Source: Pyrococcus kukulkanii (GTDB lineage Archaea > Methanobacteriota_B > Thermococci > Thermococcales > Thermococcaceae). Taken from it: DNA of 64,000 bases. The stretch spans positions 744,001-808,000 of the forward strand of contig NZ_CP010835.1 in the NCBI RefSeq assembly GCF_001577775.1, written 5' to 3'. Below the pieces are notes generated by a model. It saw only the letters and a program-made list of their open reading frames with translations, had not been told where the DNA came from and did no database searches. This document shows positions 44,657-54,866 of the stretch, piece by piece (the stretch's first letter is position 1; each line of letters begins with the position of its first letter). Made by a program: the position numbers and the translations under genes.

Positions 44657-45044
44657 CTCTCCTTCTTCTCGGTCTAGTATCTAGCTCAACGAAGAATATC
44701 TGCTGCCAGGTTCCTCTCATTAGTTCCCCATCAATTATCGGAAAGACCAAGCTCGGGCCGAGCAGGGTGGCCCTTAGGTGGGAGTGGGCATTATCATCGA
44801 ACCTGTTGTGGAGGTAATGCCTTTCCTTTGGTATGACCTCCCTAAGCCACCTCTTAAAGTCCTCTAAAAGGCCTTCCTCATGCTCTATGGCAATTATAGC
44901 TCCCGTGGCTCCAGGAACGAAGATTAAGACCTGTCCATTGGCTATTCCACTCTCGGCAACGAACTTTTCAACCTCGTACGTTATATCTACGAGATCAATT
45001 TCACCCTTAGTCGAGAAGTGCAGTTCTTTCCTGATTACCCTCAT
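44631..45044 (-). CDS. YjbQ/UPF0047 family protein (secondary thiamine-phosphate synthase activity)
   Basis: The protein of about 137 residues matches UPF0047/YjbQ: ILIFVPGATGAII-type core (QVLIFVPGATGAIIAIEHEE), the conserved histidine pair in NRFDDNAHSHLRATLLGPS, and GTWQQIFFVELD at the end. E. coli YjbQ can replace ThiE weakly, and the primary function is unclear. The start is ATG 45044 behind GGTGGT; an earlier TTG in frame is less likely. It lies downstream of a ThiN-type regulator gene in the same minus-strand run, which makes a thiamine link plausible. Confidence 0.85.
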   Translation of the reverse strand: MRVIRKELHFSTKGEIDLVDITYEVEKFVAESGIANGQVLIFVPGATGAIIAIEHEEGLLEDFKRWLREVIPKERHYLHNRFDDNAHSHLRATLLGPSLVFPIIDGELMRGTWQQIFFVELDTRPRRRRVILQAIGE

Positions 45045-45083
45045 AGAACCACCCAAATAAAAATGGGAAAAAGTGTATAAAGT

Positions 45084-45605
<522 letters not shown>

Positions 45606-45635
45606 CTACCACTAAAAAAATTGGTGAAGAAAAGT

Positions 45636-46526
45636 TCATAAGTTTTGCTCAATCTTCTTTAACTTTCCTACGACCTCAAGGGGATCCCTTCCGAAGATGT
45701 AAACGCAGGGCTCGACGCCATAACCGCCGAGATCAACTACTACATCCCAAGATTCTTCCCTAAAAGCTTCCGCTATTTCATCTTCAGTTTCCTCTTCGCC
45801 TCTGTTCTTCCTGGGGAGGTAATAAACCTTGAGGTTGGACTTTTCGAGGGCTCTCTCTACATCCTCTCCAAACCTCACGTTTAAGACGGCCCTAATTGAA
45901 GGGTTGTACCTAGATATCTTAATCAGCAACCTCGCTGTATGTCTGCTGACACCAAATTCTGGAGGCATGGCGTAAGGCCTCTCCTTCACCAATGTAATTC
46001 TTCCGGGGATTGCCGCAACATCATCAACGTCCTTAGGATTCGGCATGGCATAGGCAAAGTTACTTCTTATCTCTGGAATCAACCCTGGGAACTTATCATC
46101 GTTTAAGAGGATATCGAGGGCTCTAGCAAGTTCATCGAGTATCTCCTTTTTGCTAATACCCGGAAGAATTTCCCTACAAATAATACCTTTAACCTTAGAG
46201 TACTTCTCATAAAGTCTGCAGAACTTTTCGTCGAGAAGAAACTCAAAGAACTTCCGCTCCAAAACCTTAATTATATCCTCTTTTTTTGCATTTTTTTCGA
46301 TCATCTCAGCTATCGTCAATGCTATCGTATCTATCTCATCTCCTATTGGCTTTAGCACTTCTGGGAGGGAGTATTTGGAGAGGTACTTGCTGACCATTGC
46401 CTGAGTCACTCCGAGCTCCTTAGCTATCTTTATCTGAGAATAACCCTTCGAGTACAGGATCTTGGCTATCCTTGCCCTTATTGCAGGCAAAACTACCTCA
46501 GCCCAAAATGAACTTGGAGTCCTCAT
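45636..46526 (-). CDS. ThiR-type regulator: HTH fused to a ThiN (thiamine-phosphate synthase-like) domain
   Basis: The 296-residue protein has an N-terminal helix-turn-helix (SQIKIAKELGVTQAMVSKYL, about residues 30-50), a helical middle part and a C-terminal ThiN domain (about 125-296, with RSNFAYAMPNPKDVDDVAAI and RPYAMPPEFGVSRHTARLL). Archaeal proteins of this design repress thiamine biosynthesis genes using the ThiN domain as a thiamine-phosphate sensor. ATG 46526 overlaps the stop of the CGP-CTERM gene by four bases, so the two are translationally coupled, which is unusual for a regulator of metabolism. Confidence 0.82.
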   Translation of the reverse strand: MRTPSSFWAEVVLPAIRARIAKILYSKGYSQIKIAKELGVTQAMVSKYLSKYSLPEVLKPIGDEIDTIALTIAEMIEKNAKKEDIIKVLERKFFEFLLDEKFCRLYEKYSKVKGIICREILPGISKKEILDELARALDILLNDDKFPGLIPEIRSNFAYAMPNPKDVDDVAAIPGRITLVKERPYAMPPEFGVSRHTARLLIKISRYNPSIRAVLNVRFGEDVERALEKSNLKVYYLPRKNRGEEETEDEIAEAFREESWDVVVDLGGYGVEPCVYIFGRDPLEVVGKLKKIEQNL

Positions 46527-47653
46527 TTTCTCCTCCCTCTCACCAGTATTGTAAGGAGCAAGATTATCCCAGGCCCACAAACTCCCTTTGAGGATGGTAA
46601 CACAGGAGTTGAAGTCGGTGTTGGGTACTCTTCATAGGCTGGGCCTCCACACTTTATGAGAACTGCCCCAGAGTAGTTCGAGTAGGGCATCCACCTACCG
46701 TCATAAAATCCTATCCTAGCATTGTACCCTGCATATCCCCACTTTGCAACTTTCGCTATCTCTTCTATGTCTTTATCGCCTATCTCTATCACGCCAACGC
46801 TCTTAAGCCATTTTAACTCGGTTTTTATCGCCTCGCTCGCATTTATCGTCTCGGGATTGACTGAAGGTACTACTCTCCACTCCCACCTCTCAGTGAAGTT
46901 TAAGGGAACGTCGCACCTCAGGACTTCCTTTATTTCCCTGATTCTCTCTTGGGTTACGTTACCCTTCACTTCAATTCCAACGCTTACCCTAGCCTTTATC
47001 ACCAGATCAAGGGTGACGTTGTGCTCCTTCAGGCACTTCAGAAACTCCTCGTTGGGTAACCATGTGCAGAAGCCATTGTAACAGCCACACCTAGTAAAGT
47101 TAAAACACCTGTACCACTCCCTGTAAACGCAGGCCGAGAATGGACTTTCATTCCTGGGGACGCACAGCTCCTTGGAGCATCCCGCAATCTTGCAGTCAGA
47201 GTTGTCCTTGCACTCGAATCCTTTAAGCTTAGTAAGTACTATCGTTACGTTGTCTTTTACCAAGGAATACTCTCCCACTTCCCAGCCAAGATTCTTACCC
47301 CTCTCCTTTATCTTATCCACGGGGAACACGCCTTGAAATTCCTCGGAATACCTTACTTCTTTAACCCTCTTCGTGGGGATTTGAATCCTTATGTGCAGGT
47401 AGCTTTCATTTTCCTTAATACCAACACCCCATTCCCCAGACCAGAGAATAACTATCAGCCTTGGATCATAGTGAGACTTGTAAATGATCTTTCCCTCATA
47501 CTCTACAACATTCTTCGCGTTCAAGAGGGGGGAAAGGTCATAACTACCCTTGTTCAGCTCTACTTCAACGGCATAAAAATCCTGAGGGAAGATGCAGGCC
47601 TCAGCTAAGGGCACAAAGAGCAAGAGAAGGATTAGTGGGATGACTTTTCTCAT
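46523..47653 (-). CDS. Secreted cysteine-rich CGP-CTERM protein
   Basis: The 376-residue protein has a signal peptide (MRKVIPLILLLLFVPLAEA), a beta-type N-terminal domain, a cluster of about a dozen cysteines in the middle (CKDNSDCKIAGCSKELCVP, then CVYREWYRCFNFTRCGCYNG) and a C-terminal CGP-CTERM anchor (GVCGPGIILLLTILVRGRRK) after a Pro/Thr/Ser linker (TPTSTPVLPSS). It matches the eight-cysteine-cluster proteins of Thermococcales. It is displayed outside the cell, and the function is unknown. The start is ATG 47653 behind GGTGGA. Confidence 0.82.
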   Translation of the reverse strand: MRKVIPLILLLLFVPLAEACIFPQDFYAVEVELNKGSYDLSPLLNAKNVVEYEGKIIYKSHYDPRLIVILWSGEWGVGIKENESYLHIRIQIPTKRVKEVRYSEEFQGVFPVDKIKERGKNLGWEVGEYSLVKDNVTIVLTKLKGFECKDNSDCKIAGCSKELCVPRNESPFSACVYREWYRCFNFTRCGCYNGFCTWLPNEEFLKCLKEHNVTLDLVIKARVSVGIEVKGNVTQERIREIKEVLRCDVPLNFTERWEWRVVPSVNPETINASEAIKTELKWLKSVGVIEIGDKDIEEIAKVAKWGYAGYNARIGFYDGRWMPYSNYSGAVLIKCGGPAYEEYPTPTSTPVLPSSKGVCGPGIILLLTILVRGRRK

Positions 47654-47669
47654 GATATCCACCGGTGAG

Positions 47670-48778
47670 TTAATACAATTTTCCTTCAATAAACCTTTCC
47701 CTTATCCAGTACTCTAAGAATACATCGGAGATTTTGTACGTGTCATTTTTCGAAACTATTTCCTTTTCAATTAGCTTTTTAAGGGCGGATTGGACGCTCG
47801 AGGGGGACCTAAGATTGTATTTCCTTATCGTTTCCCCGGAGAACAGATCCTTCTCTCCAGCTGCTATCATTATTAAAACCTTCCTCTGATTTGGTGTTAA
47901 GGTCTCCCACAGCAATATAAAAGAATTTTCTAGGTCAGATACTAGATCCTCAAAAACTTCGTCAACATCGTCCTTTTCTACCTTGCCTTTCGTTTTTCCT
48001 AGGTACCACAGCTCAAAACACAGCCTCTGGGTGTAGTAGGGATGGCACTTAGTTAAAGAAAGGATATAATCAACTACGTCCTCCTTAATTTCTATTTCAC
48101 CCATTTCAAATGCTTTCATTATGTAAGCCTTGAAATCTTCCTTTGGAATTTCCTTTAGAACCATGTGAGCTCCAAAGTTGTAGAAGGGACTCTCTTTGGA
48201 TCGGAATATCCACTCCATTAGGTGCCTTTTGCTTCCAACAAAGACGTAGCTTACCTTGTCGTGGAGCTGAAGCTTCGACCTCAGCACTTTTAGTAACCCT
48301 TCGAACTTGGATAACTCCTGAAATTCGTCAAAAACTACGACGACTCTCTTTCTCCTCTCTTCAGCGAGTTTTTGTGGCAAATCAAGGGCATCTTTCCAGC
48401 TTTCTGAGCTTTTCTTGAATTTCACTTCAAAATCAATTCCATATTCCGTTTTTATCATCACACTGGCCTGTATATTAGCAAGAAGCCTCTTCACGGCTTC
48501 ATTAAAGCTGCTATAGCTTTTCAGTACTTTTCTAGTTATCTCCTCAGCAAGCTCCTCCCTTGAAGTTATGGCTAGCAATCAATAAATATCGGAATAATGT
48601 CATTTCTCAATTCTTCAATAGCCTTTAGAATAAGAGATGTTTTTCCAAACCTCTTAGGAGAATACAATATGACGTTTCTTCCACTCAAAATATAGGCCTT
48701 TAGTCTCTCCACTTCTCGTTTTCTGTTTATGAACTTATCCCCCCTAACTGGCTCTCCAAACACGAAAGGATTTTCCAT
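47670..48778 (-). pseudogene. Archaeal AAA ATPase with an in-gene frameshift
   Basis: Two frames together make one ATPase. ATG 48778 encodes 68 residues with Walker A LYSPKRFGKTSLILKA and ends in a stop after PIFIDC (about 48575). Translation resumes in another frame as LAITSREELAEEITRKVLKS and runs to 47670. That second part contains Walker B VVVFDEFQELSKFEG and a sensor motif, then a C-terminal winged helix (about 48000-47680). Restoring one base near 48575 joins the two parts cleanly (FID-LLAITS). Either the gene is recently broken, or there is a sequencing error or programmed frameshift. The promoter repeats upstream (48790-48826) are intact. Confidence 0.7.
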
Positions 48779-48789
48779 TACTCACCACC

Positions 48790-48826
48790 AAGTTACTTAA
48801 TCCTAAGTTACTTAACTTTAAGTAAT
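48790..48826. promoter_or_regulatory. Repeat cluster in the promoter of the 48778 ATPase gene
   Basis: AAGTTACTTAA occurs at 48790-48800 and again at 48805-48815. The second copy forms an inverted repeat with TTAAGTAA, arms TTACTTA (48808-48814) and TAAGTAA (48819-48825) around ACTT. The cluster lies between the GGTGGTGAG ribosome site and the TATA-like sequence on the minus strand. It fits several binding sites for one dimeric regulator. Confidence 0.5.
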
Positions 48827-48884
48827 TTACCTTGTGACAGAAACATGTTAAAGCAAACCTTATATAACTATGAGAATCCACTGA

Positions 48885-49823
<939 letters not shown>

Positions 49824-50282
49824 ATGCCCGAGCTCAAAGTTTCTGCTATTAGGGAGGGAACCGTTATAGACCACATACCCGCGGGCAAGGGGCTTAAGGT
49901 CATTGAGATCCTGAAGCTGGGGAAGTTGAGCAACGGTGGAGCAGTTCTCTTGGCCATAAATGTCCCAAGCAAGAAGTTGGGGAGGAAGGATATAGTCAAA
50001 GTTGAGGGCAAGTTCCTGAGCGAGGAGGAGGTAAACAAGATAGCCCTCGTCGCTCCTACTGCTACGGTAAACATAATAAGGGACTACAAGGTCGTAGAGA
50101 AGTTCAAGGTTGAGATTCCAGACGTGATTGAGGGAATATTAAGGTGCGCAAATCCCAACTGCATAACACACTATGAGTACGTAACGACTAAATTCTACGT
50201 AATAAGCAGGGAACCACTGAAGGTCAGGTGCCACTACTGTGAAAGAACAATGGAAGAAGAGGAAATCCTAGCAAACCTTTAG
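49824..50282 (+). CDS. pyrI: Aspartate carbamoyltransferase, regulatory subunit
   Basis: The 152-residue protein has an N-terminal allosteric nucleotide-binding domain (VSAIREGTVIDHIPAGKGLK) and a C-terminal zinc domain with four cysteines (CANPNC around residue 108 and CHYC around 137). It binds CTP/ATP and modulates PyrB in a dodecamer. The ATG follows directly on the pyrB stop codon, so translation is coupled. It converges with the M20 amidohydrolase gene, whose stop overlaps by four bases. Confidence 0.96.
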   Translation: MPELKVSAIREGTVIDHIPAGKGLKVIEILKLGKLSNGGAVLLAINVPSKKLGRKDIVKVEGKFLSEEEVNKIALVAPTATVNIIRDYKVVEKFKVEIPDVIEGILRCANPNCITHYEYVTTKFYVISREPLKVRCHYCERTMEEEEILANL

Positions 50283-51421
50283 AACCTAAACGCTAGGGCA
50301 ACTTCGAGGGCCGTTCCCAGGTAGAGGACATCCTCGTCAACGTCGAACTTCGGATGATGGTGGGGATAGACTATCCCTTTCTCCTCGTTTCTTATTCCAA
50401 GGGCTATAAAGGCCCCAGGAACCTTTTGTAAGTAGAAGGCAAAATCTTCCCCGCCAAGTGTTTTCCTGACCTCCCCAACGTTTAGGCCGATGTCCTCGGC
50501 AACACTTCTCGCGAATTTAGTCATTTCTCTATCGTTTATCGTTGGTGGGCCCAGGATGTCAGCCTCGACCTCAGCCCTACACCTGTGGGCCTTCGCCGTG
50601 TTCTCAATTATCTCCACTATCCTCGACTTCAAGAACTCGCCAAGTTCGTTCGTGAAAAACCTGAAAGTTCCCTCCAGCTCCACGAATTCCGGAATTACGT
50701 TGAACGCTGTCCCTCCCTGAACCCTTCCAACGGTAACTACCGCACTCTCCAATGGATCAACTTCCCTAGCAACGATCCTCTGCAGGGCTAAGATAGCGTC
50801 AGCTGCTGCAGGTATCGGGTCTATGGTGTACTGAGGAGCCGCTCCGTGCCCACCTTTTCCAATAATTTTAGCTGAGAACCTGCCAACTCCAGCGAGGAAC
50901 GGTCCCTCCCTTATCCCAACTATGCCAGAATCGAGCTCGGCCCAAACGTGGAGGCCAAAAATAGCGTTTACCCCCTCCAATGCACCACCTTCGATCATCT
51001 TTAGTGCTCCATTCCCTCCCTCCTCCGCAGGCTGGAAAATCAAGCGGACTCTGTTCTTCAGCTCATCGGAGTGCTCAGCTATTATTTTCGCTGCACCTAA
51101 AAGCATTGCAGTGTGAGCATCGTGACCGCAGGCGTGCATCTTTCCTGGGATCTTTGATTTGTATGGGACGTCATTTTCCTCTTGTATGGGGAGAGCATCC
51201 ATGTCTGCCCTAAGGGCAATCGTTCTTTCACCTCCTCCAATGTCAGCTATTATTCCGGTTCCAACTCTCTTTATCCTGTAGCCCCACTCTCTTAGGTGCT
51301 CCTCTACAATTCTAGAAGTCCTCTCTTCCTCAAAGCCGAGCTCGGGATGCATGTGGAAGTCCCTTCTCCACTCAATTATCTGCTCCTTTATCTTCTCGGC
51401 TTCCTTTAGTGGATCGAACAT
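50279..51421 (-). CDS. M20 family amidohydrolase (aminoacylase/carboxypeptidase type)
   Basis: The 380-residue zinc enzyme has the M20D metal motifs MHACGHDAHTAMLLGAA, FQPAEEGGNGALKMIEGGAL and HHHPKFDVDE, with the lid domain in the middle. P. horikoshii has a closely related aminoacylase/carboxypeptidase next to the same genes. It removes acyl groups from amino acids or cleaves small dipeptides. The start is ATG 51421 in GGTGGCCACCATG. A longer frame to 51586 overlaps the divergent nuclease gene and is unlikely. Confidence 0.88.
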   Translation of the reverse strand: MFDPLKEAEKIKEQIIEWRRDFHMHPELGFEEERTSRIVEEHLREWGYRIKRVGTGIIADIGGGERTIALRADMDALPIQEENDVPYKSKIPGKMHACGHDAHTAMLLGAAKIIAEHSDELKNRVRLIFQPAEEGGNGALKMIEGGALEGVNAIFGLHVWAELDSGIVGIREGPFLAGVGRFSAKIIGKGGHGAAPQYTIDPIPAAADAILALQRIVAREVDPLESAVVTVGRVQGGTAFNVIPEFVELEGTFRFFTNELGEFLKSRIVEIIENTAKAHRCRAEVEADILGPPTINDREMTKFARSVAEDIGLNVGEVRKTLGGEDFAFYLQKVPGAFIALGIRNEEKGIVYPHHHPKFDVDEDVLYLGTALEVALAFRF

Positions 51422-51469
51422 GGTGGCCACCAATAGGAATATATTGGGCTTTGGGTTATCATCTTTTCG

Positions 51470-52303
51470 ATGAACATCATAACAGTAGGCCTCGATGGAA
51501 AAGGAAAGGTGGCGTTTCAATCTCATGCCCACACAGATCACTTTGCCCAGGGTAGAATCATCTACGCAACACTGCCAACGATACACCTAAGTCACTTGAG
51601 GAATTCCCGCTTTTATTCTCCCGTTGAGTTTGGGAAGAGGTTCTACATTGATGATTACAGGGCCAAGTTGTATCCTTCGGGCCATATCCTGGGTTCTGCC
51701 GGGATAAAGATCTGGCTCGATGAAGGAACCCTTTATTACACGGGAGATATAAAGCTTGAAAGGCTTAGGACTCCAGAGAGGACTAAAATTCCAAGGGCGG
51801 ACTTTCTAATAATAGAGGCAACCTTTGGAGTTCCAAAGTTTAGATTTCCAAAACCTAAGATTGTGGAAAAGGAGATAATCGGCATAGTGGAGGAAAAGCT
51901 CGATAAAGGAGAAATTCCCATGTTCATGGCCAACCCATTTGGAAAGGCCCAGGAATTAATTAGAATCCTAAATATTCATGGTTACGAAGTTAGGGTTGAC
52001 AGAATTATAGGAAAGGTCTCGAGGGTTTACAGAAAGTTCGGTGCCAGGCTTAAAATTAGCGAAGATGGTGAAGTTGTAGTTTCCTCCAGACGAGGAATTC
52101 AAGTTTCAGGATTTTCACGGATAAAGCTCAGCAATCATGCCGATTTCTGGGAGTTAATCGAGATAGTGGAAAGGGTTAAACCAGAAAAAGTGTTTGCCGT
52201 TTATGGGCATGCAGAGCAGTTCGCGAAAATACTCAGAGGGCTAGGATATAAAGCGGAGGTTTATAAAGGACCAATGTTAAGGTTAGACGGGGAAGGTCTT
52301 TGA
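51470..52303 (+). CDS. Metallo-beta-lactamase-fold nuclease-like protein (CPSF/RNase J-related)
   Basis: The 277-residue protein has the metal motif SHAHTDHFAQG, then KLYPSGHILGSAG and YTGDIKLERLR, and a late IKLSNHADFWELIEI with VYGHAEQF. This is the arrangement of beta-CASP/CPSF73-like RNA and DNA nucleases, though the protein is short and lacks a full beta-CASP insert. A role in RNA or DNA end processing is likely. It starts at 51470, divergent from the M20 gene with 48 bases between the starts. It ends where the decayed antitoxin begins. Confidence 0.78.
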   Translation: MNIITVGLDGKGKVAFQSHAHTDHFAQGRIIYATLPTIHLSHLRNSRFYSPVEFGKRFYIDDYRAKLYPSGHILGSAGIKIWLDEGTLYYTGDIKLERLRTPERTKIPRADFLIIEATFGVPKFRFPKPKIVEKEIIGIVEEKLDKGEIPMFMANPFGKAQELIRILNIHGYEVRVDRIIGKVSRVYRKFGARLKISEDGEVVVSSRRGIQVSGFSRIKLSNHADFWELIEIVERVKPEKVFAVYGHAEQFAKILRGLGYKAEVYKGPMLRLDGEGL

Positions 52304-52519
52304 GCAGTGAGATAATCGTCAGGGTGAAGATACCTGAAAGCTAAGTGAGAGGATTGTGGGGGATATAAAGCTTGAGATAATAAAAGAGATACCAGGAAAG
52401 GTTGCAGAGGGCGGAGGAGCTATTAAGAATACTAGAAAAAAGCGAACTCAAGGAAGAAGATGCAAAAGAATTAGAGAGAGCTAAAAGAAGCCCTTGCCAG
52501 AAGGTACGGGGTTCTGTAA
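52303..52519 (+). pseudogene. Decayed VapB-like antitoxin
   Basis: Pieces in three frames reconstruct one small antitoxin: SSEIIVRVKIPES (stop), then KLSERIVGDIKLEIIKEIPG, then LQRAEELLRILEKSELKEED with AKELERAK, and finally ELKEALARRYGVL with the stop at 52517-52519. Several frameshifts separate them. The order and charge fit the Thermococcales VapB family that precedes PIN toxins. The next gene is a broken PIN toxin, so the whole module is inactive. Confidence 0.7.
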
Positions 52520-52520
52520 G

Positions 52521-52878
52521 ATGGAGGTCGTTTTGGACTATAACGTTGTATTCTCAGCATTTCAGAAGAAGGGAACTTCATATCTCCTTCTTGTTGCCCT
52601 GATTCTTGATTCCACAATAAGGATATTAGTCCCAGAGTACTTTTGGGAGGAGTTTGAAAAGCATGAAGAGAAGCTCCTTAGATACATAAAAGCTAAGTCG
52701 GGAAGAGTTTGAAAAATATTAAAGCTATACCCAACGTCCGTCCCAAAAGAGCTCTTTGAAAATGAATTGAAAAAGCAGTAAAGCTATGTAGAGACAGAGG
52801 CGCACACTCCATAGGCGTGCGATTTTGATAACTGGAGATCTAAATCTAAAAGCCGACGTTGAAGATATAACTCCCTAG
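52521..52878 (+). pseudogene. Decayed VapC-like PIN domain toxin
   Basis: From ATG 52521 the frame reads MEVVLDYNVVFSAFQKKGTS and FWEEFEKHEEKLLRYIK (the first PIN aspartate and the EEF motif) until a stop at 52712. The second half continues in other frames as EEFEKILKLYPTSVPKELFE, KAVKLCRDRGAH and ILITGDLNLKADVEDITP, stopping at 52878. At least three frameshifts are needed to restore a full PIN protein. It sits two bases after the broken antitoxin, the usual VapBC order. Confidence 0.75.
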
Positions 52879-52889
52879 GAGGTGAAAAT

Positions 52890-53687
52890 ATGGCCCTCTA
52901 CTTCATTGGTCTGGGCTTATACGATGAGAAGGACATAACCCTCAAGGGGCTTGAAATAGCTAGAAAGTGTGATTACGTTTTTGCAGAGTTCTACACCTCT
53001 CTAATGGCCGGTACGACCCTTGAAAGAATTCAAGAGCTAATAGGCAAGAAGATAAAAGTCCTGAGTAGAGAAGACGTGGAGATTAACTTTGAAAGGATAG
53101 TCCTTCCCCTGGCTAAGGATAGCGACGTCGCGTTCCTTACAGCAGGAGATCCCATGGTTGCAACGACTCATTCGGAGCTCAGGATAAGAGCGAAGAAGAT
53201 GGGAGTGAAGAGCTACGTCATCCACGCCCCAAGCATTTATTCAGCAATCGCAGTTACCGGCCTCCACATTTATAAGTTCGGAAAGAGTGCCACCGTTGCT
53301 TATCCTGAAGGCAACTGGTTCCCCACGAGCTATTATGATGTGATAAAGGAGAATAAGGAAAGGGGACTGCACACCCTCCTATTCTTGGATATAAAGGCTG
53401 ACCAAGGGAGGTATATGACAGCAAATGAGGCTATGGAGTTGCTCCTGAAGATAGAGGACATGAAGAAGCAGAACGCATTCACCGAGGACACTCTTGTAGT
53501 CGTTCTGGCTAGGGCTGGTTCCCTCGAGCCAACTCTCAAGGCAGGCTTCGTCAGAGATATGATCAGGGAAGACTTTGGAAAACAGCCGCATGTCCTCATA
53601 GTTCCTGGGAAGCTACACATAGTCGAGGCAGAGTATCTAGTTGAAATTGCGGGTGCCCCAGAGGAAGTGTTAAAATTAGCAAGGTAA
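52890..53687 (+). CDS. dphB: Diphthine synthase
   Basis: The 265-residue SAM-dependent methyltransferase trimethylates the modified histidine of translation elongation factor 2 in diphthamide synthesis. It has the tetrapyrrole-methylase fold: MALYFIGLGLYDEKDITLKG at the N-terminus, LTAGDPMVATTHSELR, IHAPSIYSAIAVTGLHIYKF and VPGKLHIVEAEYLVEIAGAP. A strong AGGAGGTGAA ribosome site precedes ATG 52890. It closely matches the well-studied P. horikoshii enzyme PH0725 but is clearly a different species. Confidence 0.96.
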   Translation: MALYFIGLGLYDEKDITLKGLEIARKCDYVFAEFYTSLMAGTTLERIQELIGKKIKVLSREDVEINFERIVLPLAKDSDVAFLTAGDPMVATTHSELRIRAKKMGVKSYVIHAPSIYSAIAVTGLHIYKFGKSATVAYPEGNWFPTSYYDVIKENKERGLHTLLFLDIKADQGRYMTANEAMELLLKIEDMKKQNAFTEDTLVVVLARAGSLEPTLKAGFVRDMIREDFGKQPHVLIVPGKLHIVEAEYLVEIAGAPEEVLKLAR

Positions 53688-53802
53688 TTTTGATATACAC
53701 AAAGTTATTTTTGCCCTTTTTCCAAAATATATTCGCTTTTTAAGGAGAATTTCCGACGAAAGGGTTATTAAAATCACCGAAAACATCTTAGCGGTGATGA
53801 AC

Positions 53803-54750
53803 ATGGTGGTTAGCTTAGCTGGAAGAGATCTTCTTTGTCTGCAGGATTACACGCCCGAGGAGATATGGACAATTCTTGAGACGGCTAAGATGCTTAAGAT
53901 ATGGCAGAAGATAGGGAAGCCACACAGACTTCTTGAAGGAAAAACTTTGGCGATGATCTTCCAGAAGCCCTCAACGAGGACGAGGGTAAGCTTTGAAGTT
54001 GCAATGGCTCATCTCGGAGGTCATGCCCTGTACTTGAACGCCCAGGATCTTCAGTTAAGGAGGGGAGAGACTATAGCTGATACCGCAAGGGTCTTGAGCA
54101 GGTACGTTGATGCAATAATGGCGAGGGTCTACGATCACAAGGATGTTGAGGATTTGGCAAAGTATGCTTCAGTTCCAGTAATAAACGGCCTCAGTGACTT
54201 CTCGCATCCATGCCAGGCCTTAGCTGACTATATGACTATCTGGGAGAAGAGGGGAACGATAAAGGGAGTTAAGGTCGTGTACGTTGGCGATGGAAACAAT
54301 GTTGCTCACTCATTGATGATAGCGGGAACCAAGCTTGGAGCAGACGTTGTTGTAGCAACCCCAGAGGGTTATGAGCCCGACGAGAAGGTTATCAAGTGGG
54401 CCGAGAAGAACGCTGCTGAAAGCGGTGGAAGCTTCGAGCTACTCCATGATCCAGTTAAAGCTGTCAAGGATGCTGACGTCATATACACAGATGTTTGGGC
54501 TTCAATGGGTCAAGAGGCTGAGGCTGAGCAGAGAAGGAAGATATTTAGGCCATTCCAAGTTAACAAGGATTTAGTTAAGCATGCAAAGCCCGACTACATG
54601 TTCATGCACTGCTTACCAGCGCACAGGGGAGAGGAAGTTACCGATGATGTCATTGACTCACCGAACAGTGTCGTCTGGGATCAGGCAGAGAACAGACTAC
54701 ACGCGCAGAAGGCTGTCCTTGCTCTTGTAATGGGTGGAGTTAAGTTCTGA
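53803..54750 (+). CDS. argF: Ornithine carbamoyltransferase
   Basis: The 315-residue enzyme makes citrulline from ornithine and carbamoyl phosphate. Motifs: FQKPSTRTRVSFEVAMAHLG (carbamoyl phosphate), DFSHPCQALADYMT, and MHCLPAHRGEEV with the catalytic cysteine. ATG 53803 lies four bases after GGTGAT and gives the N-terminus of the P. furiosus enzyme; earlier in-frame codons at 53794 and 53797 are rejected. Carbamate kinase elsewhere in this window supplies its substrate. Confidence 0.97.
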   Translation: MVVSLAGRDLLCLQDYTPEEIWTILETAKMLKIWQKIGKPHRLLEGKTLAMIFQKPSTRTRVSFEVAMAHLGGHALYLNAQDLQLRRGETIADTARVLSRYVDAIMARVYDHKDVEDLAKYASVPVINGLSDFSHPCQALADYMTIWEKRGTIKGVKVVYVGDGNNVAHSLMIAGTKLGADVVVATPEGYEPDEKVIKWAEKNAAESGGSFELLHDPVKAVKDADVIYTDVWASMGQEAEAEQRRKIFRPFQVNKDLVKHAKPDYMFMHCLPAHRGEEVTDDVIDSPNSVVWDQAENRLHAQKAVLALVMGGVKF

Positions 54751-54818
54751 TGCTACTTTCCTCTGTTTTTAGCCCATTAGACTGTGGTCTTTCTTTTCTT
54801 CACCCTTCACGGTGATAA

Positions 54819-54861
54819 AATATATAAAGTCATAAAACTCAATGTATCACTTGAGGTGAAC
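54819..54861 (+). promoter_or_regulatory. Promoter with TGM-like operator for the DOMON/CARDB exoprotein gene
   Basis: A TATA box AATATATAAAG (about 54820-54830) is followed by TATCAC-TTGAG-GTGAAC (54845-54861). The Thermococcales glycolytic motif bound by the regulator TrmBL1/Tgr is TATCAC-N5-GTGATA; here 10 of 12 bases agree. Sites downstream of the TATA box are used for repression in glycolytic and sugar-uptake genes. The position between TATA and ATG 54867 fits repression in the absence of sugar. Confidence 0.5.
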
Positions 54862-54866
54862 ACTTA

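Noticed and set aside
51422-51586. N-terminal extension of the M20 enzyme
   Set aside because: It overlaps the divergent nuclease gene and is unlike the family; ATG 51421 has a clear ribosome site.
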